64,000 nt of DNA from Paenibacillus sp. MSJ-34 (GTDB lineage: Bacteria > Bacillota > Bacilli > Paenibacillales > Paenibacillaceae). The DNA is taken from contig NZ_JAHLPR010000006.1 in the NCBI RefSeq assembly GCF_018918005.1, positions 93,368 to 157,367 on the forward strand, given 5' to 3'. A program made the position numbers and the translations under genes. Shown one piece after another: positions 43,878-51,277 of the stretch (position 1 is its first letter; every line of letters begins with the position of its first letter). The notes below the pieces were generated by a model, which was given only the letters and a program-made list of their open reading frames with translations, did not search any database and had not been told where the DNA came from.

Positions 43878-44237
43878 ATGTACGAAAGACGCACCATGAA
43901 TCGGGTGCTGCTGCTGGTTGTAACGATGATTGCTTTGCTCGTTTCCTCCTTAGTGCCCGTCCTGGAATTCGACAATACGGCATTGCTGAACGAAATGCTC
44001 TCCGTGAAAAAAGAGCCCACAGTCCATCATTCGGTAGGGGCTACTCATCATCAAATCGCGAAACTGCACGCCATGGCGCAATTCGTTCTGCTCTTCAGCC
44101 TTTATTGTTTAATGAGCTTGTCTAGAATCAGGATACCAAGATTTCGTCTTGCCGTATTCGTTCCTATACTGCTTAGGCAACTTTTGCTGCGCCCTTTACA
44201 ATTTACCTCATCTTACTATATCGTCCGCACCGCTTAA
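43878..44237 (+). CDS. Small hypothetical membrane protein
   Basis: 119 residues with two likely membrane segments, about 10-28 (LLLVVTMIALLVSSLVPVL) and 68-84 (MAQFVLLFSLYCLMSL). A histidine-rich stretch lies between them (HHSVGATHHQIAKLHAM) and a basic tail after them. GAAAGGGGGGAAAGG precedes ATG 43878. I do not recognise the family. The His cluster could bind metal or haem, but this is speculation. Confidence 0.6.
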   Translation: MYERRTMNRVLLLVVTMIALLVSSLVPVLEFDNTALLNEMLSVKKEPTVHHSVGATHHQIAKLHAMAQFVLLFSLYCLMSLSRIRIPRFRLAVFVPILLRQLLLRPLQFTSSYYIVRTA

Positions 44238-44546
44238 CAGCCGGTTTGCTCGGGGGATGTTTTCGCATGCCCGATAAACCGACCCTTCTCTATGATTTTT
44301 CCTAAAACCAGTACCATTAACTACAAAAATCAATATTTTATTCGTACGACAAAGTCGTTTTTAAATCCAAGTTATACAAGCTGAAAACTATAATATTCAG
44401 TTCGTTTGCGGGTATACCATGACAAAAACTGTATGCAAATGATGCGAATGCCCTATACTGTTATTATTTGGAATGTGTTGTTGTAAGGCAACGCGATTAT
44501 TTCACGTTCGCGGAGCGCGTAAAATTTCATTTGGGAGGTTCAGCGT
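44238..44546. other. AT-rich intergenic region before khtTU
   Basis: No gene is seen. An inverted repeat (CGGTTT..CTCGGG / CCCG..AAACCG, 44242-44281) follows the preceding gene. A second small hairpin lies at 44346. The khtTU promoter should lie within 44380-44500, but I cannot assign boxes with confidence. Confidence 0.5.
44346..44362 (+). terminator. Short hairpin terminator candidate
   Basis: ACGAC-AAA-GTCGT followed by TTTT; the stem is only five base pairs. Confidence 0.45.
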
Positions 44547-45044
44547 ATGATTAATATTCGCGAATCCGACTTGCCGGGCATTGGCCGGAAATTTCTGGTT
44601 GAAACCCGCGGCGGAGATAAGTTAGTCATTGTTATTCATGATGACGGAAGAAGAGAATTATATCATTTCTTTCACGACGATGCGGAAGAATGCATTTCCT
44701 CGATCACGCTTGAAGACGATGAAGCCAGGACGGTTGCCGCTATTGTCGGCGGAATGAGCTATAAGCCGAAGGCTTTGGAGACGATTGAAATCGAACTGAA
44801 CGATTTGATCGTGGAATGGTACCGTGTCGATGCAAACGCCAAATGCGTCGGCAAGACGATCGGCGAATTGAATATCCGCCAAAAGACAGGCTCGACCGTC
44901 ATTGCCGTCGTGGAAAAAGACCACAAAAAATATATTAGCCCGGGGCCCGATTACAGGCTAAATGCGGACTCCACACTCATTGTCGCAGGTGAGAGGCAGC
45001 AACTGAAAGCATTGAAGCACATTATACTGTATGGGAGTGATTGA
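44547..45044 (+). CDS. khtT: Regulatory subunit of K+/H+ antiporter (KhtT)
   Basis: 165 residues, the same length as B. subtilis KhtT. A proline-poor N-terminal domain is followed by a TrkA-C (RCK-C) domain (about 85-160: [21 protein letters not shown] to [12 protein letters not shown]). In the known system KhtT binds c-di-AMP and nucleotides and controls the membrane subunit KhtU. TTGGGAGG precedes ATG 44547. It overlaps or abuts khtU, so the subunits are made together. Confidence 0.9.
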   Translation: MINIRESDLPGIGRKFLVETRGGDKLVIVIHDDGRRELYHFFHDDAEECISSITLEDDEARTVAAIVGGMSYKPKALETIEIELNDLIVEWYRVDANAKCVGKTIGELNIRQKTGSTVIAVVEKDHKKYISPGPDYRLNADSTLIVAGERQQLKALKHIILYGSD

Positions 45045-45046
45045 TA

Positions 45047-46273
45047 TTGGACCACATCGTACTAGAGATCGGGCTTGCGATTATTCTTATCGCGATCGGC
45101 GGGCTTATTTCGGCTAAACTACGGTTTTCCATCATACCGTTTTATATATTGATCGGCATGGCTGTAGGTCCCCACGCCCCCAAATTCGGCTCATTCGACC
45201 TTCGGTTTATCGAAAGCGCGCCGTTCATCGAATTTATGGGCAGACTTGGCGTCCTGTTCTTGCTTTTTTACTTGGGGCTGGAATTTTCGGTAGGCCGCCT
45301 GATCAAATCGGGCCGTTCCATCGCGGTGGGCGGAACGATCTATATCGCAATTAACTTCACATTGGGATTGATATTCGGGTGGGCGTTAGGTTTTCCTTTA
45401 AGCGAGACGTTGGTCATCGCCGGGATTACGACGATTTCATCAAGCGCGATCGTGGCCAAAGTGTTGGTCGACCTGAAGCGGACGGCGAATCCCGAAACCG
45501 AGATGATTCTCGGCATTATCATGTTTGAAGATGTCTTCCTGGCCGTTTATATTTCGATATTGTCCGGCCTCGTATTGAGCGGTTCTTCTTCTTTAGGCGG
45601 GGTTTTGTTGTCCGCCGGAATCGCGCTCGGATTTATGCTCGCTTTCCTCATTATTGGCCGCAAAGCAGTTCCTCTTTTGAACCGTGCGCTTAATATACGA
45701 TCGAACGAAGTCTTTATGCTCGTTATTTTCGGACTGTTGTTCGTCGTGGCGGGCTTCTCCGAGACGATCCACGTCGCGGAAGCGATCGGCGCGCTGCTTG
45801 TCGGTTTGGTGCTGGCGGAGACGGAACATATGAAAAGGATCGAGCATCTTATTTTACCGTTTCGCGACTTTTTCGGGGCGGTCTTCTTCTTCAGTTTCGG
45901 ACTTACCATTAATCCGCTGGAACTTGGCGGCGCCGTATGGATGACGTTGGGTGCGGTAGCGTTGACGCTGGTCGGGAACTTCGTGGCAGGGATGCTGGCC
46001 GGACGAAGCGCCAAATTATCCGGCAAAGCGTCTTCCAATATCGGGCTCACCATCGTATCCCGCGGCGAATTTTCCATTATTGTCGCCAATTTGGGCAAAG
46101 CGGGCGGACTGCTCGAAATTTTACAGCCATTTGCGGCATTGTACGTCTTGATTCTGGCTATATTAGGGCCGCTCCTCACCAAGGAATCGAAAATGGTCTA
46201 TAAATTGCTGAACAAAGTGTTTAAGTGGGATAAACCTGTAAGAAAAGGATCGAATCATAATATGAGAGGATGA
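45047..46273 (+). CDS. khtU: K+/H+ antiporter membrane subunit (KhtU, CPA2)
   Basis: 408 residues with about 12 membrane segments; length and sequence correspond to B. subtilis KhtU (e.g. FYLGLEFSVGRLIKSG, FSETIHVAEAIGALLVGLV, KASSNIGLTIVSRGEFSII). It exports K+ in exchange for protons under alkaline or high-K+ conditions. TTG 45047 (MDHIVLEIG) with GGGAGTGA seven bases before matches the family start better than TTG 45041. A small membrane-protein gene follows six bases later. Confidence 0.9.
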   Translation: MDHIVLEIGLAIILIAIGGLISAKLRFSIIPFYILIGMAVGPHAPKFGSFDLRFIESAPFIEFMGRLGVLFLLFYLGLEFSVGRLIKSGRSIAVGGTIYIAINFTLGLIFGWALGFPLSETLVIAGITTISSSAIVAKVLVDLKRTANPETEMILGIIMFEDVFLAVYISILSGLVLSGSSSLGGVLLSAGIALGFMLAFLIIGRKAVPLLNRALNIRSNEVFMLVIFGLLFVVAGFSETIHVAEAIGALLVGLVLAETEHMKRIEHLILPFRDFFGAVFFFSFGLTINPLELGGAVWMTLGAVALTLVGNFVAGMLAGRSAKLSGKASSNIGLTIVSRGEFSIIVANLGKAGGLLEILQPFAALYVLILAILGPLLTKESKMVYKLLNKVFKWDKPVRKGSNHNMRG

Positions 46274-46279
46274 AAAGTT

Positions 46280-46459
46280 GTGAGTCTGCATAGTGAACCG
46301 ACGGTTAAAAAGGGTGTAACCGAACGCGGGAGGCATCACGACGAACAGGCGGAATGGGATAAGGCGCAAATGATCATGGTGCGCGATGTAAGAAACGCAC
46401 TAATATTTACCGCAGTATTCGGTATCGTTTTAGCGGGACTTTATTTTATCATGAATTGA
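46280..46459 (+). CDS. 59-residue single-pass membrane protein after khtU
   Basis: GTG 46280 to TGA 46459 gives 59 residues: a charged N-terminal half (KKGVTERGRHHDEQAEWDK) and a C-terminal membrane helix (ALIFTAVFGIVLAGLYFIM). GAGAGG lies ten bases before the start and the gene begins six bases after khtU. The position and the shape fit a small accessory subunit of the KhtTU antiporter. It is not KhtS, which is larger and precedes khtT in B. subtilis. Expression is unproven. Confidence 0.7.
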   Translation: MSLHSEPTVKKGVTERGRHHDEQAEWDKAQMIMVRDVRNALIFTAVFGIVLAGLYFIMN

Positions 46460-46492
46460 TTACGGGCGCAAAAGAACATGATCGAATACAAG

Positions 46493-46525
46493 AAGGCTGC
46501 CGACCTTGACGGGTCAGGCAGCCTT
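46493..46525. terminator. Bidirectional hairpin terminator
   Basis: AAGGCTGCC pairs with GGCAGCCTT around a 15-base loop between the convergent kht and psp genes. T-tracts are weak on both sides. Confidence 0.7.
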
Positions 46526-46532
46526 CCGTATA

Positions 46533-47228
46533 TTACTCCGCTTGCGGCAGTTTGTTGCGCAGCCGCGCCAGTTGCTCTTCGATGTAAGCTTCCCGTTTCG
46601 CGGCAGCTTCCGTCTGCTCGCCGGAACCGGCAGCCGGAATCGGCGCGATTCCCGCATGCGCGGATGCATACTTGCTTAGCTCATGCTGAGCTTCCAACTG
46701 CATAATTTTCTCTTCGATTCGTTCGAAACCGCGCGCGGCCGTTCCGCCTTCGAGCCCTCGCGAAAAACTGGACACAGCCGTTTGCGCTTCGGCTTTTTGC
46801 AGGCGCGCGGCCAATTCCGTCCGTTTCTCCTGCAGCTTGGCATATTCCGTCTCTGCCGCTTCCAACTGCTCGGCAAGCATTACGGATTGCACTTTGGCGT
46901 CCTCGCGGCGAGCCGTATATTCCGTTATTTTTTCCGAATAATTCATTTTCGCTTCCAGCGCAAGCCGCGCTTCCGCCTCTTGACCTCCTTGGAGAGCCTC
47001 CATGGCCTTTAATTCGCTATGTTCCGCAAGCCGGGACAATTCTACGATTCTTTGCTCCATCGCTCTCTCCGTCGCTTGCTGCTGCAGAAGCGATTGTTTG
47101 AGCTCGTCGATATCGCCTTTCATATCGCGAAGATACTGGTTCATCATGATGACAGGATTTTCAAGCTTGCCAAGCACCTCGTGCGCCGTCGCTTTCGTCA
47201 AATCCACCAATCTATTCAATACTCCCAT
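46533..47228 (-). CDS. pspA: Phage shock protein A homologue (PspA/IM30)
   Basis: 231-residue coiled-coil protein of the ESCRT-III-like PspA/Vipp1 family. The amphipathic helix and first coil (VLNRLVDLTKATAHEVLGKL, then ENPVIMMNQYLRDMKGDI) are canonical. The middle is heptad-rich to about residue 150. The C-terminal part has an AIPA-like linker before a final helix EEQLARLRNKL. It protects the membrane under envelope stress. GGAGTGG precedes ATG 47228. It follows pspC by 46 bases in one operon. Confidence 0.92.
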   Translation of the reverse strand: MGVLNRLVDLTKATAHEVLGKLENPVIMMNQYLRDMKGDIDELKQSLLQQQATERAMEQRIVELSRLAEHSELKAMEALQGGQEAEARLALEAKMNYSEKITEYTARREDAKVQSVMLAEQLEAAETEYAKLQEKRTELAARLQKAEAQTAVSSFSRGLEGGTAARGFERIEEKIMQLEAQHELSKYASAHAGIAPIPAAGSGEQTEAAAKREAYIEEQLARLRNKLPQAE

Positions 47229-47274
47229 GTTGTTCCACTCCTTTTATTCATTTATATTTACAATGGGCTTGAAA

Positions 47275-47499
47275 TTAATAGTATCTGTAATCATTCGTAT
47301 AGAACGGTTCCCCATACGGCGCTTTCGGGACAATCAAGCTGGCAACGATGTAGATCAGCGCGACCGTTCCGAAACTGAAGAGCGCGGATATAATTACAAG
47401 AAGCCTTACGATGCCGGAACCGACGCCGAGCCATTCCGCAACGCCTCCGCACAGCCCCGTCAGCTTGCTGTCCATCCTTGAACGATATAGTTTGTTCAT
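47275..47499 (-). CDS. pspC: PspC-domain membrane protein
   Basis: 74 residues. PspC motif KLYRSRMDSKLTGLCGGVAE at the start, then one or two membrane segments (GIVRLLVIISALFSFGTVALIYIVASLIVP). It probably senses envelope stress and recruits or controls PspA. ATG 47499 follows AAGGAG; the longer reading to 47646 crosses the promoter. It is first in the leftward pspC-pspA operon. Confidence 0.9.
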   Translation of the reverse strand: MNKLYRSRMDSKLTGLCGGVAEWLGVGSGIVRLLVIISALFSFGTVALIYIVASLIVPKAPYGEPFYTNDYRYY

Positions 47500-47556
47500 T
47501 CGAATCGTCTCCTTCTCATTTATCGTTAAACGTTGTTGTTGTTTTCTTATGTCTTT

Positions 47557-47584
47557 ATTGTAGAGCCGGAGAGATTTTCTTGAA
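47557..47584 (-). promoter_or_regulatory. Promoter of pspC-pspA (leftward)
   Basis: On the minus strand TTCAAG (47579-47584) and TACAAT (47557-47562) are 16 bases apart, about 58 bases before the pspC start. Confidence 0.55.
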
Positions 47585-47664
47585 ACGGACCCCGGGCGGT
47601 TTTTCATACTGGCCTTAAGTTGGGGAAAGGTTACTACCGAAGGCATAGTTTATCGGAAATAGAG

Positions 47665-47693
47665 TTACTTTGGGTCATTTTTTAACGTATAAT
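47665..47693 (+). promoter_or_regulatory. Rightward promoter before recombinase element
   Basis: TTACTT (47665-47670), 17-base spacer, TATAAT (47688-47693). It is followed by a six-codon ORF with ribosome site (GGAGG; ATG 47736 to TGA 47756) and by a CGGTTA/TAACCG hairpin at 47773-47786, then by the left inverted repeat. Confidence 0.6.
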
Positions 47694-47821
47694 GGTAGCT
47701 GTTAGAGCGAAAAGCAACCGACGGAGGTAGAGTGGATGGGAATAATGGGAATATGATGTCCTGAATGTATAAGCGGTTACATAACCGAAGGTTGTTTCAT
47801 CCTGAAAATGCAAATAATGGT

Positions 47822-47842
47822 GTTCGTACAATTTGCGTTGTT
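47822..47842. repeat. Left inverted repeat (recombination site candidate)
   Basis: 21 bases, exact reverse complement of 48938-48958; matching stops at both edges. It lies 28 bases before the recombinase start, so part of the recombinase leader is inside the segment. Confidence 0.9.
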
Positions 47843-47870
47843 TGAAATAATAAAGGAGGCAGAACTACTC

Positions 47871-48824
47871 ATGCAACTTCAAGCAATCTTACCTCATCTC
47901 CCTAATCACACGACGAACAGCGAGTCGTATTCCGACGACCAGATCGTGAATATGTTTATCTCCACGGGTAATCGTTCCAAATATACGATTCGAAATTATC
48001 GTAACGCCATTAATAAATTTCGCATGTTTATCGCGAATAAAAGATTAAGAGATGTGACATGGAGGGAAATTGAGGTTTACAAGATTAGTTTAATGGAAGG
48101 GTATCTCAGTAAAGACAACAAGCCTCAATCTCCTGCGACTATAGCTATACATATAGCTCCTTTGCGTTCGCTGTATAGTTGGGGGAGCGATCCGAACATC
48201 GGCATATTCAGTCACAATCCGACAACTTGCGTTCGTACGCCGAAAATTAAGGTGACCAGCAAAAATCATTATTTAACGGTTCGTGAAGTCGTTATACTGT
48301 TCGAGCATTTGAAAAAACAAGGATTTCGGGATTATATTATCGGACTAACCCTCGTTCTCCTGGGGCTCAGAGTTTCCGAACTGACGGCTATAAAATGGGA
48401 AGATTTCCATACCGATCCGGAGGAAACTTCGATTTGGCTGACGGTACACGGCAAGGGGGACAAGCAGCGCGAGGTAAAAGTACCGCAGATGTTATGGGAC
48501 TTACTAGGTCAGTATTCGGCAACGGAGGATCCAATATACGGGAAAGGTTCGAATCAAAGATTGTTTCCCTATTCCGTTCGGTTAATAGAGAAAATCATCC
48601 AGAAAGCGCGCGACCGCAGCGGTCTAGGCAAAAAAGTAACCCCTCACTGGCTTAGGCATACAAACGCCACATTGGCCCTGTTGCGCGGAGCGTCGTTGCA
48701 GCAAGTCCAAGAATCGCTAGGCCATACGCATATCAACACTACACAACGTTATCTTCACACGGTACAACAAATTCAAAAAGCAGCTCCCGACTATGTCGAA
48801 GATTGCTTAAAGGGAAAGATCTAG
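47871..48824 (+). CDS. Tyrosine recombinase (site-specific integrase/invertase)
   Basis: 317 residues: N-terminal SAM-like core-binding domain (about 20-115) and catalytic domain (about 130-310). All catalytic residues are present: Arg167 (LGLRVSE), Lys195 (GKGDKQR), His259 and Arg262 (HWLRH), His285 (GHTHINTT) and Tyr294 (QRYLH). There is no arm-binding N-terminal domain as in phage integrases, so it is XerC/D-sized. ATG 47871 follows AAAGGAGG; an earlier in-frame start at 47808 lies outside the left repeat. The gene lies wholly between perfect inverted repeats, which suggests that it inverts its own segment. Confidence 0.9.
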   Translation: MQLQAILPHLPNHTTNSESYSDDQIVNMFISTGNRSKYTIRNYRNAINKFRMFIANKRLRDVTWREIEVYKISLMEGYLSKDNKPQSPATIAIHIAPLRSLYSWGSDPNIGIFSHNPTTCVRTPKIKVTSKNHYLTVREVVILFEHLKKQGFRDYIIGLTLVLLGLRVSELTAIKWEDFHTDPEETSIWLTVHGKGDKQREVKVPQMLWDLLGQYSATEDPIYGKGSNQRLFPYSVRLIEKIIQKARDRSGLGKKVTPHWLRHTNATLALLRGASLQQVQESLGHTHINTTQRYLHTVQQIQKAAPDYVEDCLKGKI

Positions 48825-48842
48825 GCACTAGTTCCTAGATCT
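48817..48842 (+). terminator. Hairpin at the end of recombinase gene
   Basis: AGATCTAGG pairs perfectly with CCTAGATCT around an 8-base loop and includes the stop codon. There is no T-tract, so it may be an RNA-stability or weak termination element. Confidence 0.5.
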
Positions 48843-48856
48843 CCTCGAGGAAAGAG

Positions 48857-48885
48857 TTGTTAATTTGGTCCATTTTTACTATAAT
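48857..48885 (+). promoter_or_regulatory. Outward sigma-A promoter inside the invertible segment
   Basis: TTGTTA (48857-48862), 17-base spacer, TATAAT (48880-48885). It points right, across the right inverted repeat, into the Spo0E-like gene at 49001. If the segment inverted it would point left, toward pspC-pspA. Confidence 0.72.
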
Positions 48886-48937
48886 ACAAATTGGTAATAA
48901 GTTGTAGAAATAAAGAGTATTTTATCGTTAATTGTCG

Positions 48938-48958
48938 AACAACGCAAATTGTACGAAC
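48938..48958. repeat. Right inverted repeat (recombination site candidate)
   Basis: Exact 21-base reverse complement of 47822-47842. It lies in the presumed leader of the Spo0E-like gene, 42 bases before its start. Confidence 0.9.
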
Positions 48959-49000
48959 TATATTTTACCACGAGAAATTCAAAAAAGAGGGGGTTTGGAG

Positions 49001-49198
49001 ATGAAGGGGAAGGAGGAAAAAAATACCGACCGGAATCGTCGCAATTTGCGTAAAAAAATCGAGAAAACGAGGCAAAAGCTTCATTTGGCGGAGCGGCGGG
49101 GGGGTACGCTGTCGGACTCTGGCGTTTACGACGTTAGCGTTCAATTAGACGGCTTAATTATGGAATACTATAAACGGGAAAAAGATCATCCTAATTAA
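49001..49198 (+). CDS. Spo0E-like aspartyl-phosphate phosphatase
   Basis: 65-residue basic protein ending in the Spo0E family signature: SVQLDGLIMEYYKRE (about 46-60), i.e. S-x2-LD-x-LI-x2-YY. Family members dephosphorylate Spo0A~P and so delay sporulation; the motif here is complete, though the N-terminal half is more basic than usual. GAGGGGG precedes ATG 49001. The only clear promoter upstream lies inside the candidate invertible segment, so its expression may depend on segment orientation. Confidence 0.82.
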   Translation: MKGKEEKNTDRNRRNLRKKIEKTRQKLHLAERRGGTLSDSGVYDVSVQLDGLIMEYYKREKDHPN

Positions 49199-49212
49199 AT
49201 CGCATAACCGAA

Positions 49213-49304
49213 AAGGCACACTTATCGAAAGATAGGGTCGCAAAGCTATAGGGGTTAAGGCGTTGTCCGCATGGAAACGTTATGCTAGCCAGTTACCGAA
49301 ATGA
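49213..49304 (+). promoter_or_regulatory. Cyclic di-GMP-I (GEMM) riboswitch
   Basis: The sequence fits the GEMM-I consensus: GGCACAC entry, a P2 stem CTTATC-GAAA-GATAGG with its GAAA tetraloop, the conserved GGGTCGCAAAGC junction, the receptor-side GGGGTTAAGGC, a variable P3 stem, and the closing GCTAGCCAGTTACCG. It lies between the Spo0E-like gene and the HD-GYP gene and is followed by a terminator hairpin, so ligand binding probably decides read-through into the phosphodiesterase gene. Confidence 0.92.
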
Positions 49305-49347
49305 AGAGGAAATCCTTCTGTTTTTTCGGAGGATTTTCTTGTTTTTT
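49304..49347 (+). terminator. Expression-platform terminator of the riboswitch
   Basis: AAGAGGAAATCC pairs with GGATTTTCTT across a T-rich loop, followed by GTTTTTT. It directly follows the aptamer, whose last bases may compete with the stem. Confidence 0.78.
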
Positions 49348-49399
49348 ACCTGTTCGTCTGATAGGAATGTCGCCATAAACGCGACGAAAGAGGGGTCAT

Positions 49400-49966
49400 A
49401 TGCAAAGTATTGTAACCTTCGAAGAGTTGGACTTGTTAAAGGAAAAAGATATCGATACATACCGCCACAGCCTTAAAGTAGGCAAACTCGCGCTAAGTAT
49501 GGCGTTTCACTTGAATTTGGACCAGAAGCGAACGCGTCTGCTTTACAACGGCTGTTGTTTGCATGATATCGGAAAGTTGTTTGTTCCGGATACCATATTG
49601 CGCAATCAAGAAGAACTCGAGCCGAGCGAGTGGGAGACGATGAAAAGCCATCCTTCGCTTGGAGCCGAACTGTTGCGAAAACGATCGAATGTGGATCAGG
49701 ATATTATCGACATTGTTGAATTCCATCACGAACGATGGGACGGACATGGCTATCCCTACGGCTTAAAAGGAGCGGATATTCCGATGTTCGCCCGGATTTG
49801 CGCCATTATCGACTCTTTCGAGAGCATGCGTTCGGATCGTCCTTACCGGAAACGGCTGTCGTTAAGCCAGGCGAAGGATGAACTGCGGAACAATAGCGGT
49901 ACGCAATTCGACAAATATTACGTCGACGTATTTCTTAGCTTGCCCGATACGATTTTGGATCAATAA
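49400..49966 (+). CDS. HD-GYP domain cyclic di-GMP phosphodiesterase
   Basis: 188 residues comprising a stand-alone HD-GYP domain. It has His-Asp pair H55-D56 (CLHDIGK), HPSLGAELL, HH109-110 (FHHERWDG) and GYP at 117-119, i.e. the complete signature. It should hydrolyse c-di-GMP. AGAGGGG precedes ATG 49400. Being preceded by a c-di-GMP-I riboswitch, its synthesis is likely tuned by its own substrate. It has no sensor domain of its own. Confidence 0.9.
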   Translation: MQSIVTFEELDLLKEKDIDTYRHSLKVGKLALSMAFHLNLDQKRTRLLYNGCCLHDIGKLFVPDTILRNQEELEPSEWETMKSHPSLGAELLRKRSNVDQDIIDIVEFHHERWDGHGYPYGLKGADIPMFARICAIIDSFESMRSDRPYRKRLSLSQAKDELRNNSGTQFDKYYVDVFLSLPDTILDQ

Positions 49967-50100
49967 CAGTAAAATGACAACCAGAGTTAAATTTTTAAGA
50001 AACATTGGTTAATGTGAGTGAAGAGATCGCACCCCCGCCATGCTACGATGAACATAGCGAAACATGTTACAATAATTGCTAATGAAAGGAATTTACCGCT

Positions 50101-51264
50101 ATGGAAAAAGTGCGCATCGGCATCGTCGGGCTAGGAAATATGGGTACGGCACATGCGAAATATTTGATTGAGAATGGAGTGAAGGGAGCGGAGCTTGCCG
50201 CCGTTTGCGACAATCGGCCGGAACGGCTGCTGTGGGCGGAAGCAAATCTGGGCGAACGGGTCAAACGGTATGTGCGCGCGGAAGATCTTCTGGATTCCGG
50301 ACAGGTCGATGGGGTGCTGATTACGACGCCGCATTACGATCATCCCGAACAAGCCGTTCAAGCTTTGCGGCGCGGCCTGCACGTGCTCGTCGAGAAACCG
50401 GCCGGAGTCTATACGAAGCAAGTCCGGGAAATGAACGAAGCGGCGGCGAAGTCCGGCAAAGTATTCGGCATTATGTACAATCAACGGACAAATCCGCTTT
50501 ACGCGAAATTGAAAGATCTCATCTCCTCCGGAGAGCTTGGCGAGGTTCGGCGGACGAATTGGATTATTACGAACTGGTACCGCTCGCAAAGCTACTACGA
50601 TTCCGGCGGCTGGCGGGCGACGTGGGCTGGGGAGGGCGGAGGCGTGCTTATCAATCAAGATCCGCATCAGCTTGATCTGTGGCAATGGACGACAGGTCTG
50701 ATGCCAAAGCGGATTCGGGCGTTCTGCTCGTTCGGCAAGCATCGCAACATTGAGGTCGAGAATGAAGTGACCGCCTATGCGGAGTATGACAACGGAGCGA
50801 CAGGCGTATTCGTGACATCGACCTGCGAAGCTCCGGGAACGAACCGGTTCGAGGTTACCGGCGAACGGGGCAAGGTCGTCATTGAAGACGGACGTTTGAC
50901 GTTTTGGCGTTTGCGGGTCTCCGAGCCGGAATTCAATCGAACATTCCAGGGCGGATTCGGCGAGCCCGAGCATTGGAAATGCGAAGTGCCGGTGGAAGGG
51001 GATAACCCGCAACATCAAGGCATCACGCAAAATTGGACGAATGCGATCTTGCACGGTACCCCTTTGCTCGCTCCGGGCGAAGAGGGCATCAAAGGATTGA
51101 TGCTGTCCAATGCGATGCTTCTCTCCACTTGGACGGACGATTGGGTCGATCTGCCGATCGACGAAGATTTGTTCTATCAACATTTGCAGGAAAAAATACG
51201 CACTTCCGCCTCGTCCGGCCAATCCGGCGAATACAAAACGCTGGATGTCGGCGGCACATACTAA
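50101..51264 (+). CDS. Gfo/Idh/MocA family oxidoreductase
   Basis: 387-residue NAD(P)-dependent dehydrogenase. Rossmann motif GIVGLGNMGTAHA (about 7-19), catalytic-site EKPAG near residue 98-102, and a C-terminal domain with the sugar-site QDPHQLDLWQW. It oxidises a sugar, polyol or inositol. AAAGGAATTT precedes ATG 50101. It is first of three genes with the second dehydrogenase and a TIM-barrel isomerase, as in inositol or rare-sugar routes. The precise substrate is not readable. Confidence 0.88.
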   Translation: MEKVRIGIVGLGNMGTAHAKYLIENGVKGAELAAVCDNRPERLLWAEANLGERVKRYVRAEDLLDSGQVDGVLITTPHYDHPEQAVQALRRGLHVLVEKPAGVYTKQVREMNEAAAKSGKVFGIMYNQRTNPLYAKLKDLISSGELGEVRRTNWIITNWYRSQSYYDSGGWRATWAGEGGGVLINQDPHQLDLWQWTTGLMPKRIRAFCSFGKHRNIEVENEVTAYAEYDNGATGVFVTSTCEAPGTNRFEVTGERGKVVIEDGRLTFWRLRVSEPEFNRTFQGGFGEPEHWKCEVPVEGDNPQHQGITQNWTNAILHGTPLLAPGEEGIKGLMLSNAMLLSTWTDDWVDLPIDEDLFYQHLQEKIRTSASSGQSGEYKTLDVGGTY

Positions 51265-51277
51265 GGGGGGAAAGGAC

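Larger units (their letters stand above)
47822..48958. mobile_element. Candidate invertible segment bounded by 21-bp inverted repeats
   Basis: The left repeat 47822-47842 (GTTCGTACAATTTGCG...) and the right repeat 48938-48958 (...CGCAAATTGTACGAAC) are exact reverse complements over 21 bases. Between them lie one tyrosine recombinase gene, a hairpin and an outward promoter near the right end. Each repeat has core-site symmetry: AACAA-CGCAAA-TTGTA in the right copy, i.e. short inverted arms around a 6-base centre. Recombination between inverted sites would flip the 1.1-kb interior. No target duplication or transposase-type ends are seen. Confidence 0.75.

Noticed and set aside
47822..48958. Insertion sequence or integrated plasmid
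   Set aside because: Only a tyrosine recombinase is present, the repeats are recombination-site-like rather than IS ends, and no target duplication or cargo is visible. An integrative element remains possible but less likely.
49213..49347. T-box or SAM riboswitch
   Set aside because: The conserved core matches the c-di-GMP-I aptamer; no T-box sequence or specifier stem is visible.
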